Assembly: GCF_029227915.1 (NCBI RefSeq)
Contig: NC_079879.1
Span: forward strand, 26,602,501 to 26,666,500
Reading direction: 5' to 3'
Origin: Hydractinia symbiolongicarpus
Lineage: Eukaryota > Cnidaria > Hydrozoa > Anthoathecata > Hydractiniidae
Length of the DNA stretch: 64,000 nt
Part shown: positions 18,991 through 31,680 of the stretch, in pieces
How the letters are laid out: each line of letters opens with the position of its first letter
Position numbering within the stretch: the stretch's first letter is position 1
The notes under the pieces: generated by a model
What the model saw: only the letters and a program-made list of their open reading frames with translations
Databases searched by the model: none
What the model was told of the DNA's origin: nothing
Position numbers and translations under genes: made by a program

Positions 18991-21900
18991 GACCATGTAT
19001 AATGTGTAATTATTAACATAAGTTTACATAAATATGTCATTTAAAGAAATGAAATGATGGCATGTGTCAGCCACCATGTGGTCAGTTTTGTGCTGTGATT
19101 ACAATAGTGTGAATCATACCATGGATTTTCAGGATGTTTTCTAATGTGTATCTTTTATTTTTTTACAATAAAATAGGGACCTCAAAATTTTTTACTCAAT
19201 GCTCAAGTGTTTTTAATTCAAATTTATTTGATGTCAATAAATTTTGTTGATATAAAATGCTAGTTGCCTGCTTCACTTTGACAAACTCACTTTTTAGTTT
19301 GCACAGAGTTCTCTAAAAGGCTATTATTTGATATAATTTCTGTGATAAATGTATAGCTAGTTAGCAAAGTCACAGTACTGTATTTTCATCAAGGCTTGCC
19401 TTTTTTGTGGTCAGGTCAACAGAAAAATCAGAAAAGCTGTTTTGCATTTAGGAAATCATTAGGGCAACCAAAAAACCCTTTTTGAATTTCTTGTGTCAAT
19501 TCCAGCATATATAGCTATATATATATACTAGATTATGATAACTGTTTGTGGGCAATTTTGCAGCTTCTGCACCACTCTCCTTCCTTATAGCTAGCTAGGT
19601 AATTTTAGTTAGGGAAATAGAGTTATAAGCAAACTTTTAAAGTTGGAACTCACTGGACTTATCTTTATATATGCTGCATTTTTGGCATATCAGGCCCATG
19701 CATGTGCTGCTAGCTAAGAAACTCTGTTTCATTTTAAACTTTCTTGGCGTAGCTAGCAGAATTGAGTAGAAGCGCCATACTTACTGACCCAGAGATTGTA
19801 GCTTTGTAGAGCTATAAACAATATATATCTTATCCTTATCCAGACTGGTAAGTTAATTTATAACTAGTTATTACTCACGCCCTGAGAAAACAGTAGTAGC
19901 TTTTTACCTCAAGGTAGAGAGAGGCTAGGTAGCTAGCTAGCTAGCTATACACGTTTTCGTGTTTATCATTAAAATCGTATAGTACGTTTTAAGATAGAAA
20001 AAGTGGTAATACAAAGGAAGATACAAAAAGAAGAAATATTCCGGAAAAAGCCAAGCAACAATTCAATAATTGTTTCCTTCCATTTAACTGATCATTTTCC
20101 CACATTTTGTTTACTCCCCTGGAACTTTTCTGTTCTGCAATTTTAAGGCACGAAACTACGTGTAAAACAACACTGGAATGTTCTCCATCTCAGTGGCTTT
20201 CCGGGGTATATTTTCCCACGTTTTTAGCACGACCCCCCCAGACACACGGATTCAACATCCAGCGTATGTTTTTAAATTTTCAGGTAGCAATTTGACCTCC
20301 CCGTTCCTATCACGTCATGATTTTTGGCGACATTTATGAATGCAAGGCTGTTTTGAGAAGCAAATAGACCAGGTGATGAAGTTGTGTTATGCAGGAGAAT
20401 CCTCTAAAACCTTGATTCCCATCAATGGAAATGAGCTCGCTTTCCTTTTTCGTCCCGGCTTATAGTTTAGCAGCCCCCCCCCCCCCTTTTTGAAAAGTAC
20501 ACTGTATTTTTGAAAATACAGTATACTCTCGATAAGTGGGACACTCAAGGGACCGAACAAAAGTGTACTACTTAGTGGGCGTCCTACTTATCCGAATTTG
20601 CTTGTAAGTAGGGTTTTCATACAAAGGCTTAATTTGTCCTAGTTATCGAGAGATTTTTTGTAAAACTTAGCGAACTTTGAGGCTAAATTCGTAAATAAGA
20701 AATGGTGATAATTGCATTTACTTTTCTATTCCATTCAATATAACATAAGATTACACTACATTAAACGGAAAAAAATTATGTCAATTTGCTTTGCCTGGAA
20801 CCAGCTATTACTTCATTTTCGACAATTCTAGAAACTTTGATCGTAAGTGCTTTCAGTTCGGTCGTGTCAATCATCATGAAGTAGTTCATCAAGGTATCAA
20901 TGGCATCGTGTAATTGAGACGTGGTTGGTTTCTCCATCTTGACCATTATCCTCCTCGTCTTGCATTTGCCCAGTTTGAAACAGTTTGTTTGGACATTCCA
21001 TGTTTAAGAGCAGCAGATGTAAGACTTTTGCCTTTATCAATTTCCTTGAGTATAACATACTTTTTGGTTATCGGTGTAGAATTCAGCTTCGTTTTTTGAC
21101 CTAGCTGAGGCATGACTGCACACGTGAAGAAACAACCAATGTGTAGAATAGATTTGTTGACAAGTTTTTGATTAAAATCAATGCGATGTCTTCTGTTTCA
21201 AGAAAAAAATATGAAGTCATTCCATTGCATGTTCCACTTATCCGAAGTTTTTGCCTCAAGGGACCGATAAAAAGTGTACTACATAGCGGGCGTGCTAGTT
21301 ATCCGGTGTATCACTTATCGAGAGTATACTGTAGAATCAATTTTAACAACTTAGAACAGAGCGCAACTTGTAACTTTATATTACAAAGTAAAATGCGAAA
21401 TTGATAAAACTGATGATATAGGAAAATATAACAAAGAAATTGTCTTTAGCATATTTTGGATGTTTCTTCGTAACAAGAAATTGGTTCGACGATGATGGTA
21501 GTAGTAGTGTGTATTTTTTTCGTCAAAGGATACAAGTTCATTTATATATACAAGTTCGTATCGTTTAAAAGTAAATAGAAAATATATACATACATCAGCT
21601 AGTATAATAAAGATCTTAAACCATACGAAAAAGTTTAAAAGAGTGACTGAAGCAATTTTGCCTTATCACCAAGGCTCATCATAAGTTTCGTTGGAGTAGA
21701 GAGTTATTATTCCTAATTAATAATTTTCGTATTCTTTTAAGTATAATTTTGCTTCGATACAACCTTGTCCCCAGTCCTCTTCTACACCTCGTCCAGTCTA
21801 AATATCTAGGCGTATAGGAGAAGAGGTTGGATTTAATTTAAATATTTATCTTTCCTCCTGCAATAGAGCTCTTTCACTTCCTTGGAGATATGTAAACTTT

Positions 21901-24581
21901 CGGTTTGGCGAATCGTGCATCTTGATCAAATACACTTTTAAATTTTTAAAAGGAACAAAAATAATTTAATGTTTCATTCACTTCCAAAGTGTTGTTTTAA
22001 AGTAAAAATATCAAAAGAAATTGGGCAATGGTCGCGACAAGTTAAAAATATTATAGTCTTTCTACTTTCGCTCAAACGACGAACCCGTCATTGCGCGACG
22101 AGGAAACTAGGAATCAGTGAAAAGCAGGCTTAAAGAAGAGATCCCCTAAACACGAAACCTCTAACTCGTCACTAGGGTTTTTTCTCTTTCTGTCAAAAGG
22201 TGAGAAAAACATTTGAAACTAAAAAAACTAAGAACGATGTTGTAGGACACCATTATGTAAGACGGACGATTTTTAATTGTCCCTGAAGAAACTCTAATTC
22301 TTACAGCGCGACAATTTCAAAGCAAACATTTTCCCGCGTAAATACCAAGCCTCCATATAGTACACATTATCAACCAATTTTTGTTTATTTTAGCAAGTTT
22401 TCGCGTTAGGAAGGTTCCACTCACAAATTTCTTATCTTCGCCATTCTTTTGTTTCCACCACGTAATTAAATCTTTTAGGTTACAATCAAAAATAGTTCTT
22501 ACAGTGGTCCAGATACGATGTGTATGTCTAATATCACGACATATCCCGTGGAAAGATCCACTTATGCAGTGGAACAATGAAAAGAATTCCTTTATTTAGA
22601 TTTTGATGACGTCAGCAATGATAAAAAATTAAAAAAATTACTTGATGCTTGTATTGTATAGAGCCCTGGAATGCTAATCAAAATAATGTGATTTCAAAGA
22701 ACGGTTGAGGAGATAGGGGTTTAAAAATTTTAACATACAAAAAAATTATTTTTAGAAATTTGTATGCCTTCAACGTAATCATGAAACACTGATTTTTCGT
22801 CAGACCTGTCAATAAGCGCAGCGCTGGTTAGAGACAAAAGGACCTGGAAACGAGGTTGAATGTGAGCAGTCTACGCTTTTGTTCTTTCAAAATACAGCAG
22901 CAGTCCTCTCATTTTGACAACAAGGGACAGGTTCTAACCCCAGCTATGATCGCTTCACTATGATTATCGTTGTTAAAAATTGTAACTAAGTTGTATTTGC
23001 TAGAAGTAAACCAATTTTCAGCAAGCACAAATAATAACCAGCAATCATAAATCGAAAGTCGGTTATTATGTCATATTCATTCAGCACATCTTTATCCTGA
23101 GATTAGGCAAGAACTGATCATTACCGGAGGTAAATAAGTCATGAAATTTCATTGGAATTAAAAACTCTACGATGGAGAGGAGGACAGGATAAAAGTACAG
23201 CCAACTAATATTATTAATGTATTGAACTAATTAATATACAGACTATAAAAAATCTTGGATCACTGCAGGATGCTTGGAGCTGAAATGAAAATAAAACACG
23301 AATTTATAAAGATGACGTGTTGTTGATACGGTATAAACACTTTACAATCTAATGTGTTTCAATATACAAAAATTTTCTTTATAAAATCCTTAAAGAATCC
23401 TTGTAAATTCTTTATCGGATTTTTTATATTCAGTTACTTAATTTTTAATTTTTTCCAGCAACACACACTGGACATAAGTTTGTAGTGAATTACATGTAGT
23501 CTATTCAGTTTTTAAGACCGGTAACAAAAATAACATTTTGCTTTATAATAAAAAATCGTAAAATATTGAGTTTCACAAGAACTGACAAAATTTTTAAGAT
23601 CATGTTAAAAAACGTCGTCGCAAAGCAACAACACCAACGTTTAAAATGCAAGGCTTTTTTCACGAACATTAATAGTTGTGATAAAATGTAAATATTTAAG
23701 ATGTAAACAAAAGAAATCAATCGTATTCATCGCTGATTTGCAATAAAAACGTTTGAAACATAGAGTCATTGATATTCCTTAGCCAAGCCGGTGTTACGCA
23801 AGTTAGCTCTGATAAGGGGGCGGAATCTATGATAAAAGGTTTCAATGCAGAAGAAACGCCCAGCATTTCATGGTACATCAAAGTTAAATCCTAGCAACAG
23901 TTTAGTGGTACCTTCGCAACTTCACAGCTTTTAAACTTAAAATGCTCTGTCACGAAATACTTCTCTGTAACACTTTAAAGGCTTTCAAGGTTTTTCCCCT
24001 TCTTTGGCTGTATCTGTTTTTTGTCATATTTCAGAGTCTTTTTTTACACAGGCATGAGAAAAATTCCCAGGACAATTAAGACAAACGGACTTTGGTCACC
24101 CATCCGTCCCGCAAAATGGTTAAGCCGCATGTAACACTTCCATTTTTCTTCTGTATAACGATTCATATTTTCTTTTCTATTTTGTTATTTCGATATACAA
24201 TTTCCAATATATCATGTGTCACTCAAAAAACCCAAATTTGACCTTAAAAGCTGATGGGTTGTTCAGTTTATCATCAATTGTTCTAACTTTTATAATCAAA
24301 TACTATACGCAACACAATTTAAATGATACACAAGTGACGGTGTAGCATTCAAAAGTAATAGGGTATATAGGGTGGTGGTGCGAACGAAAAATTTGACCAA
24401 GGGGATATGTATGGCTTCACAGAAGATGATTATTGTGATATTACGTACAGTTTACCATTTTTCAGGACAGATTGGTGACCGATGTCCATAAATAACGAGA
24501 CAATGTATACAATAATTATAAAAAATATTTTTGAATATCCAAAGAAATTGATAAACATTTCAAATAAACCCAAACACCTAC
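18991..24581. other. Intergenic region with a pogo element, no supported exon
   Basis: Apart from the pogo derivative at 20519-21331 there is a C-homopolymer near 20474-20486, GCTA repeats near 19927-19946, and scattered ends of the CCTGGGGACGAGGTTG repeat (about 21765 and 22835). The unseen last exon of ATP5ME should lie in the right part of this region. A minus-strand open frame of 86 codons at 22317-22577 has no recognisable features. Confidence 0.4.
20519..21331 (-). mobile_element. Pogo-like transposon, internally deleted, with both transposase ends retained
   Basis: Near-perfect inverted ends CAGTATACTCTCGATAAGTG and CACTTATCGAGAGTATACTG sit between TA dinucleotides (20517-20518, 21332-21333). 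On the minus strand, 21113-20946 encodes 55 residues with a helix-turn-helix typical of the N terminus of pogo/CENP-B-type transposases (KKYVILKEIDKGKSL, KHGMSKQTVSNWANARRG). A second frame beginning 20947 reads MVKMEKPTTSQLHDAIDTLM and matches the style of the C-terminal tail of such proteins. The DDE catalytic core between them is gone, so this copy cannot make active transposase. Confidence 0.82.
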
Positions 24582-27500
24582 CAGCTTCTTCAGCTGCTTT
24601 TTGAGCAGCCTTTAGCTGTGCTATTTCCTCAGCTTTCTTTTCATTAATAGCAACTTCTTTTCTGCGTCGTTTACCAATGGTTCCTGCACAAAGTTTAATA
24701 TATAGATAACAAAGGAAAATGTAAAAATCTTATTGGAATAAAACATCAGTACATAACCTTGAATATTGCCTTTTAAGAACTATTAAACGGGCTTTTCGGT
24801 ACAGTAGAATAACACAGACAGAATTAATAGCCACGTTAAATTATTACCACTTGTATGTGATTCGTATCTTTTATGAAATTTTAACATGTTAAGTCATCCA
24901 TGTACAAAAAAAATCACATCGATCATTACTCGCCTTAAAAAACAGACTTTTTCAGATTATCAGTCATTTGATTTAATTATTCTACAGCATTCTTTGTATG
25001 GCATTACCAACATTGTATTGAAAAATAAACTCACATCAAGGTTGATTATTGGTTTGCTTAACAGGCGTTTATAAATGAAATGAAGAAAACTACTTACTGT
25101 TATGTACCGCTCCGTAAGTAACACCTACAAACAATGCTGACCATCTGGCACCCTTAAAAACACAATTATATACCTGTTACACACTAATATTAATTTCATT
25201 TGATTATCAAATTTATGACAAAAATGCGCAAGTCGCAGTCATAGAATATAATTAAACTATGAGTGTCGGTAAGACATAAACAACAATTTTTAAAAAGATT
25301 TTGCAGATTTCCTTCAATAACTACACCATTGAATGTACAGCGAGACCTGTCTAAGAACTTAATTCAGTTGAGTAATTTAGTTCACAGCTAAAACAATGAA
25401 CATGTCCATGCATGCATAAAGGGAGCATCTATAAACAACAACAAAAATTGAAAATTACAAAAACAGGGTTCCCACAAGATTTAAATTCTCAAAATTGAGG
25501 AGATTTGAGTAGAATTGAGGGGAAATTTTCACTTTTTGAGGAGATTGAGGAATCAAAATTGAGGAGTTTTTCACAAATTTTCAGGAAATTTGAGGAGATT
25601 TTTTTAGATAAAGTTATGACTAACGTAAAAAATCTATTGGGTAAAGTCTCTAATATAAATATAATTTCCAACATGGACGGGTACGAACAAAATAAAATGT
25701 CTTTTTTCATATCTAGATAAAATATAAAAATATAAAACATAAACAAAATTTAGAAACAGTGCATGATAAAACATGACTAAGTAAATAACTGAAGATAGTA
25801 ATCTATACAAAAGATCCTTTTTAGAAATATTAGTATTTTTAAAACATAGGCATATGAGCATTATTTACATGTAAATAAATATGTAGATGGCGGAACTTTT
25901 TCCCTGGACAAAAACAAAACAAAGGGATAAATACTAAAAATACTAAATAACGTTTTCTTTCTCCTTCATTAGCTTTTGGAGAAGTTCTGAATACTCCATA
26001 ATTTCCTTTTCCTTCTCGCTTACTGTTTTTCTCAGTGAGTTGGACTTTGTTATCAAAGTTTTCATTTCCAAGACAGCCGTTTTCTCCTCAGCATCTTTAG
26101 AGCATTTGTCGGCATCTTTTGATAACAAAACTACAGTTTTCTCAAGCATTTTTTTCTTGGATCGGATAACATCTATTTCTTCTTGGATTGATTTCCTTTT
26201 TGAAATTTTTGCTGATTCAGCTTTCTCTTTTCGTTGATTAACCAAATATTCATTGTATTTGCCTCTTGCAGCTCGTACACTCTTACGCAATTTTCCACAT
26301 ACTTCATATTCCTCAGAACTAAGATTGTTTGATGTCAAATGATCGTGAACTATTCGTTGCGAAATCAAGCTCACAGTGGAGAGGTTTTCGACAAGCAATG
26401 AGCTATTGATACTGAATCCTCTCTATCTTCTAAAAAACAGCCTTTAATTTGCTGTCCATAGAACAAGTTTCACGAAACAAATGTATGAGAAAAATAAATA
26501 TACAATTAATATTGGCGATATAAAATTCTGCTACATGAGATTCTTGACATAATTCAAAAAAAAATTTTATCAACTAAAATAAATCCATTTGAGGAGATTT
26601 GAGGGGAAAATTGGACAAATTGAAGAACAATAAGGAGATTTAAGGATATTTGAGGAGCAAAACCAAAATTGAGGAGATTTGAGGATATTTGAGGAGGCGT
26701 GGGAACCCTGAAAAAGCAGCATTACACTGAAATATCTAAAACCTGCTCGAAAAAAGAAAAGATGACAGTCAGGAGACAAATTGTTTCTTAAACTTGGTAC
26801 ACTTATGTCATATGATGCTCAAGTGAATATTGCCAACCTTGTTCTCAACAATCCTTGGGGACGATGTTGCCTAAGTTACTCAGTAGATGCATATATTTTT
26901 TATTAAAAAACATTAAACAATTAATAGAAAAGAATACTACTTTAATTCATCCCCCGATATAGAAGGAGCCAGAAATTACTGTCCAATTAAAGTTTGTTTT
27001 CATGATATTCTTCCAGTATGTATAGCCCAAACATCAACGTAATCTAGTAAACTAAACTCATCATTTTTCTCGAAGCGCGAGAGCAGAAAAGAGAGACAGC
27101 TATCCTGTCTAACATCAGCGCTGCTCTGCACCTCCATGATTAGACCTTTTAAAAGCACACATCATATATTAATGTCCAACAAAACCCTCATAATTCGCCA
27201 TTTTAAGTGTCAACAAATAACTGTTGTGGCTATATTCGCACTTATTAAAATACTGTTGCAGCTTCTAAATTTTCAAACTTAACAAAACACAAAAAAATGT
27301 TTTAGCTACCTCCTACATAAAAAATATTATTTTACTGGAGAAAATGAAAGAAAAATAAGAAATAAAATAATAGTTAATTGCCTGAATATTAAAGTTCAAC
27401 GCAGAAAAAATGGCATTTTATTAAATATATTCAAGCGTTTTCTGCAATGATTTAATCAAACTACATGGTGACAAACTGTTTTAAATGGTGCAGTTGAAGC

Positions 27501-30500
27501 GCAAAACTAACTGTTTTTGCAAAAAATTGCTGACTGTATGGAAGAAAACCTCTTTGTAATTGTGGTCTAGAAGCATTGTGGGCCATTTGCATTGAGTCCT
27601 GGATAATGGTTACTTTGTTGCTGCAACCATTATGAAATAGGTGAAAGAAACAGATGATGAAGATATGTGATTCGCAATTTTACCATTTCCTTTGTAAAAT
27701 GATTTTACCTTTGTAGAATGACAGCAATTCAATTTGGAAATTGCATCTGCAATTGCAACAACCCTTTGGCTGTTCCAGCACATAACTTAGACAAATATCA
27801 TAACATTAGATTTACTATGAATAGTACCACAAACAAACTTTGTCAAAAGTTTGTTGGAAGAGAGTTGTCCAAAAAGCTGCATTCATATTCGAATTCAATA
27901 CATTTTCTATAAAACCTACTTCTCATAATAAAAAAATAGAAAATATAGAAGAACAAATAAACTTTAAGCTAATCTCATGATGAGTAAATATTGGAATGCT
28001 TTGTGTGAAATAATTTTTTCAGGTTTAATTTTGAGGAAATGAGTACAAAAAGATTGAAAAAGAGAACATTCTCCCCTTTAATTTCCTTTTTTCAGTTGAT
28101 ATCCTTAGCCTTATGTCTATGGTGAGCATATGAGCATTTTCAGCAGCACATCTATAAACTGGTGTATTTTACAGAACAGACAGCCTAAATAACGCAGGGG
28201 TAAGATCACAGATGTCAAAATTTTTGTGTGGTGGGGGTATGACATTTAATCTATTGTTATCTTTGTAATCATTGATTAAATACCAAACAAACCTTTATTA
28301 ATATGAAACTAGACAGGCTGGAGAATATTTTTCAGAAAAAAATTATTACCACATGTGCTCTCCCCCACAGATCCACTTTTGTAATTTGTTTTTACCAAGT
28401 TTTCCCAATGTCATGTCTGTTTTTTGAGCTTTAAAAAAAGGTATATGACAATGCCTGAAGCAGCAACAGTACCGCTTGAATGTAACTTTACATGTACGCA
28501 AGTTTTAAGGCCTCGTGTAACGATCTCATGTCTACATAAAGAACGTTCCCATATCTTATGTTTATACACGAACTTAATTGCTTTCTATTGTTATCGTTGT
28601 GCGCGAGTCAGAACAAAAAGATTTGATGAATCCTTTTGTTGTCACATGTAACATGCATGTTATTGTTTGAAAGTGTTAAAGATCATGAAGGCTATTGAAA
28701 TATATTTTTTTAGAAAAATACACGAACATAAGACGTTAAAAGGATTTTTATCGCCGACATTGTTATTACATATTTAAAACACGATCTAATGCAGCGATTT
28801 TTATCGCCGTTTTTCGTTTTAAAACTTTTAAAATGCGATCTAAAAAAACATTTTATTTTGAAACTCATATACGAATTTAATACAATGTCAAACGATTTTC
28901 TTTTTTTTAAAACCATACACATCTAATTAAAATCTCATACAAATTTTTTGTTAAACTCGTACGAATTTAACTCATACGAATTTAATTTAAAACTTATACA
29001 AATTTAATTTAAAACTTATACGAATTTTTTTAAACTCATACGAATTTAATTTAAAACTCATACGAATTTAATTAAAAACTCATACGAATTTTATACGATT
29101 TTAGAAAAATTTCATACGAATTTAATTAGTGTATGGCAAAAGAAAATTCGTATAGCATATACGAATTTTTTTGATACGAATTTTGTAGATGACCCCTAAC
29201 TAATTAAATTTATTGGGAAGACTGGATCGCAGCTCGTTTCGAACTTTCGTTGGACAAACTGTCTGATAGATTTCCGTCTTGGTCGGACACCCCTTTGAGA
29301 TCTTAGAATTATTGAATAGTCCTGGTCCTTTTAATCCACAAGCAAGCTAATTAACCGACTCCTGAATTAGTTAAAAGAACTACGTAGACATGAATCACTT
29401 TTGCCTGGCCCCTTCGCCGTTGGTAACCAGGTCTTACACAAGAATTCTAGCCATGCGGTTCTTAACTAATGCGGAGGTGAACGGCGATGGAGCACGGATG
29501 AAGCAAGTCCGTAAAACTGCACTTGCAGGTGCAACAGACATTTTATCATGGATTTAATTGTAGGTAATTTTTTCATTTGACAAAACAATTGGAAACAATA
29601 GCAGGTACAAATTTAATGGATTTTTTTTCTTTATGCCACAAGTGTTATTCAAACAATTAAAAAAAAGGCAGTATAGTCATGCATACTATTTCGGACATGT
29701 CAAAAAGGAAGTTAAGATTGAGAGAGTCACTATATGTAGACGCTCGATCATCGTGTTCAGGGTTCACGATTCAAAACGTCCCCTACTTGTCTACTGCAAA
29801 ATGAAAATGCAACATCGCACGTGTAACATCCTTTGTATGTGCGTTTTATATCGCACGTGTTACTTGATTCAAATATTTCTGAAAAAGACTGATGCGTGGT
29901 ATGATCTAACAAAGACTTGTTTGACGAAATAAATAAGTAGCTAGCTAGATTAGTAAGTTGGAAAGAGTACTTTTATCCATATAGGTGAATATTTATTTAT
30001 CAATAGTACTTTTTTTTTTGTGCAATCTATAAATCACAACGAAAAAATTTTGCCATTGTAAAGGTCGACTAGGACGGCAAAAGCTGAATGCTGTTGTGGA
30101 TTCAGAAGGCTGATTTGAGACAAGTCGTCAAGTATAATGGATTGTATCAAAATGTTCGTATGTTTTTTTCGTATAATTTTATGAACGCTACGAAGTGCTT
30201 CGTTTCAAATAAAAAAAGTAAACGAAGTTTATACGAACTTTTTTAATATATGATACAAACTTAAACAAAGTTTTTTATCGTACAAAATGAAATGATACAA
30301 ACTTTGAACAAAGTAAATTGCTATACGATCTTGAAAGGAACTTCAAAAGTACTGGCACAATTGCGTATAATTATTTCAATACGAAACCAGAAACAAAAGA
30401 ATTAAACGATTTTTTTAAAAGACGAAGAGAAATGATACACACTTTAAACGAAACCAGAAATAAAAAAAGTAAAATATACGAGTTGACTAGTAAAATTGCA

Positions 30501-31680
30501 TATTCATAGGTTTGATCTACACAATCTACGGCGATCTTTTCGCTTTATACGATCCCGTTTTCATGATTTTTAAATGATCTACGACGATCTTTTGGTTTTA
30601 TATTATCCTGTTTTCATGGATTTTAAACGTTCCACAGCGATCTTTTCGCTTTCTACGATCCTGTTTTCATGATTTTTAAACGATCTACGCAGATGTTTTT
30701 GCTTTCTACGATGCCGTTGAGATGATCCCTAAAGACCTTAGATAATAAATCCAATTAAAATAAACGAAGTTCGTATAACAAAACGAACTTTATAATTGTT
30801 GAAATAATTTCAATATAAAACTATAGATAATAGTCCAATTATAATAAACGAACTTCGTATAAGCAAATTTTTATACGAACTTCTTTAAAAATGATACGAA
30901 CTAGGGAAGAACTTTATTTTAGATGAAACGAACTTTATACGAACTTGTAATTTTGATAATACGAAAAAGTTTTTAATAAAAATAAAATGATACGAAAGAT
31001 TTAATAAATCGATACGAAGTTTTTTATACGAATTATACGAACTACGTACAAACATTTTGAGACGGTCCGTAACCATAAAATAGACTTCAGAAATAATTCC
31101 AGTGGATCTCACATTGCAGAAACACCTCACAGGATTAGAACGTAAATCACGAAAATAAGACATTTAAGTCAATTTCTTTTTCACTTGGCCTGCCACAAAC
31201 AGCCACCTTTGTTCACTACCATTTTTGCAAAGTTGTTTCTAGGGATGGGTTATAGTTAAAACTATGAAGTTATGTGGCAAGCAGAGTTGCTAGATTATTG
31301 CTAGATCTGTTTGTTTACATAATCACGTAATTAGGCCGGTATACGCTAGGTAACAAAAAAATGTTTGCAAACCCTTTTCTGACAAAAAAAGAAGAAAAAA
31401 GTTCTTTTCCCTAGCTTTTCAGCCAGAGTAATTAAATAGGATATGCTTTGTTTAACAAGGCTATGAAAAATTTGCTAACTAAGCTACTATCCTACTTTGA
31501 CATGATAGGCTAATTTGTAGTTACCCCTTTGACAACAAGGGGAGTGCATGCTTAACCAATAGGTTTTTTTGTTCAGAAACTGTTTAAAACTAGCATATTT
31601 AGCTACTTAGCTAAGCATATATTAGCAGACTATAAAAAAACAATACTTACTCTGATTAACGGTGATACTTGGACTGGCAT
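24582..31680 (-). CDS. ATP5ME: Mitochondrial ATP synthase subunit e; last exon not found
   Basis: Exons 31680-31651 (MPVQVSPLIR), 25152-25098 (GARWSALFVGVTYGAVHN) and 24683-24582 join in phase to give 62 codons. The order VSPLI, then RWSALFVGVxYG, then a Lys/Glu/Ala-rich helix (KKAEEIAQLKAAQ) matches subunit e of the F1Fo-ATPase, a ~70-residue inner-membrane protein with one N-terminal membrane helix that helps dimerise the complex and shape cristae. The membrane segment is SALFVGVTYGAV; it contains a single G residue where some relatives have a GxxxG motif. Exon 24683-24582 ends after the first base of a Gly or similar codon before GTAGGT, so a short final exon with 2 + 3n bases must follow at lower coordinates; I could not pick it with confidence. 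Intron 1 is about 6.5 kb and full of repeats. Confidence 0.85.
25464..26710 (-). mobile_element. hAT-like transposon remnant in ATP5ME intron 1
   Basis: Inverted ends CAGGGTTCCCAC (25464) and GTGGGAACCCTG (ending 26710) are of hAT type, although an exact 8-bp target duplication is not visible. Both arms carry many copies of ATTGAGGAGATTTGAGG. On the minus strand 26398-25943 is open for 151 codons: a Lys/Glu-rich coiled coil beginning MLVENLSTVSLISQRIV. Reading upstream in the same frame gives RGFSINSSLLVENL preceded by a stop codon. A string of that type (RGFSxN...) is common near the C terminus of transposases in such elements, so the ORF is probably the tail of a broken transposase and not a host gene. 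Confidence 0.65.
26711..28740. other. ATP5ME intron 1, middle part
   Basis: No exon, structural RNA or clear repeat unit was seen here apart from AT-rich sequence and one degenerate MITE-like fragment near 26838-26876 (AACCTTGTTCT and CCTTGGGGACGATGTTG close together). Confidence 0.4.
28741..28848. repeat. ATCGCCG satellite, two units
   Basis: Two ~54-bp units share ATTTTTATCGCCG, a T-rich stretch, TTTAAAAC and GCGATCTAA. The same unit occurs at 38640-38750, about 10 kb away, next to the LINE fragment. Confidence 0.65.
28920..29145. repeat. Tandem CATACGAATTTAATT repeat
   Basis: About ten imperfect copies of a 20- to 24-bp unit, AAACTCATACGAATTTAATT, in one direction, ending near GTATGGCAAAAG. 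Non-coding, inside ATP5ME intron 1. Confidence 0.75.
29328..29497 (-). mobile_element. Penelope-like terminal repeat fragment, inverted relative to 15911
   Basis: Read on the minus strand this segment matches 15911-16060: CTCCGCATTAGTTAAGAACC, GACCTGGTTA, GGGGCCAGGC, ATGTCTACGTA and CAGGAGTCGG occur in the same order. No reverse transcriptase sequence adjoins it, so it is a solo fragment. Confidence 0.7.
30160..31060. repeat. Region of TACGAACTT/AAGTTCGTA repeats
   Basis: The words ATACGAACTT and its complement AAGTTCGTAT recur many times in both orientations. One inverted pair is close to symmetric (30848-30884: CGAACTTCGTATAAGC, then TTATACGAACTTC). No coding content is evident; short open frames through here are repeat translations. 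Confidence 0.65.
30510..30715. repeat. Tandem ~57-bp repeat, about 3.5 units
   Basis: Successive units share GATCTACGRCGATCTTTTCG, CTTTMTACGATCCTG, and TTTTCATGATTTTTAAA. It lies within the larger TACGAACTT region and is non-coding. Confidence 0.7.

Noticed and set aside
22317-22577. 86-codon minus-strand frame
   Set aside because: No domain, no plausible splice sites and an overlapping open frame on the other strand; likely chance.
23862-23890. Candidate last exon of ATP5ME (GA TTT AAC TTT GAT GTA CCA TGA after an AG)
   Set aside because: Phase fits, but the residues do not resemble the usual subunit e C terminus and similar short matches are expected by chance.
29633-29932. 99-codon plus-strand frame in ATP5ME intron 1
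   Set aside because: No recognisable domain and odd composition; sits among repeats.
30846-30886. Resemblance to loxP arms (ACTTCGTATA and its complement)
   Set aside because: Only part of each arm matches and the spacer is wrong; the words belong to a local degenerate repeat.
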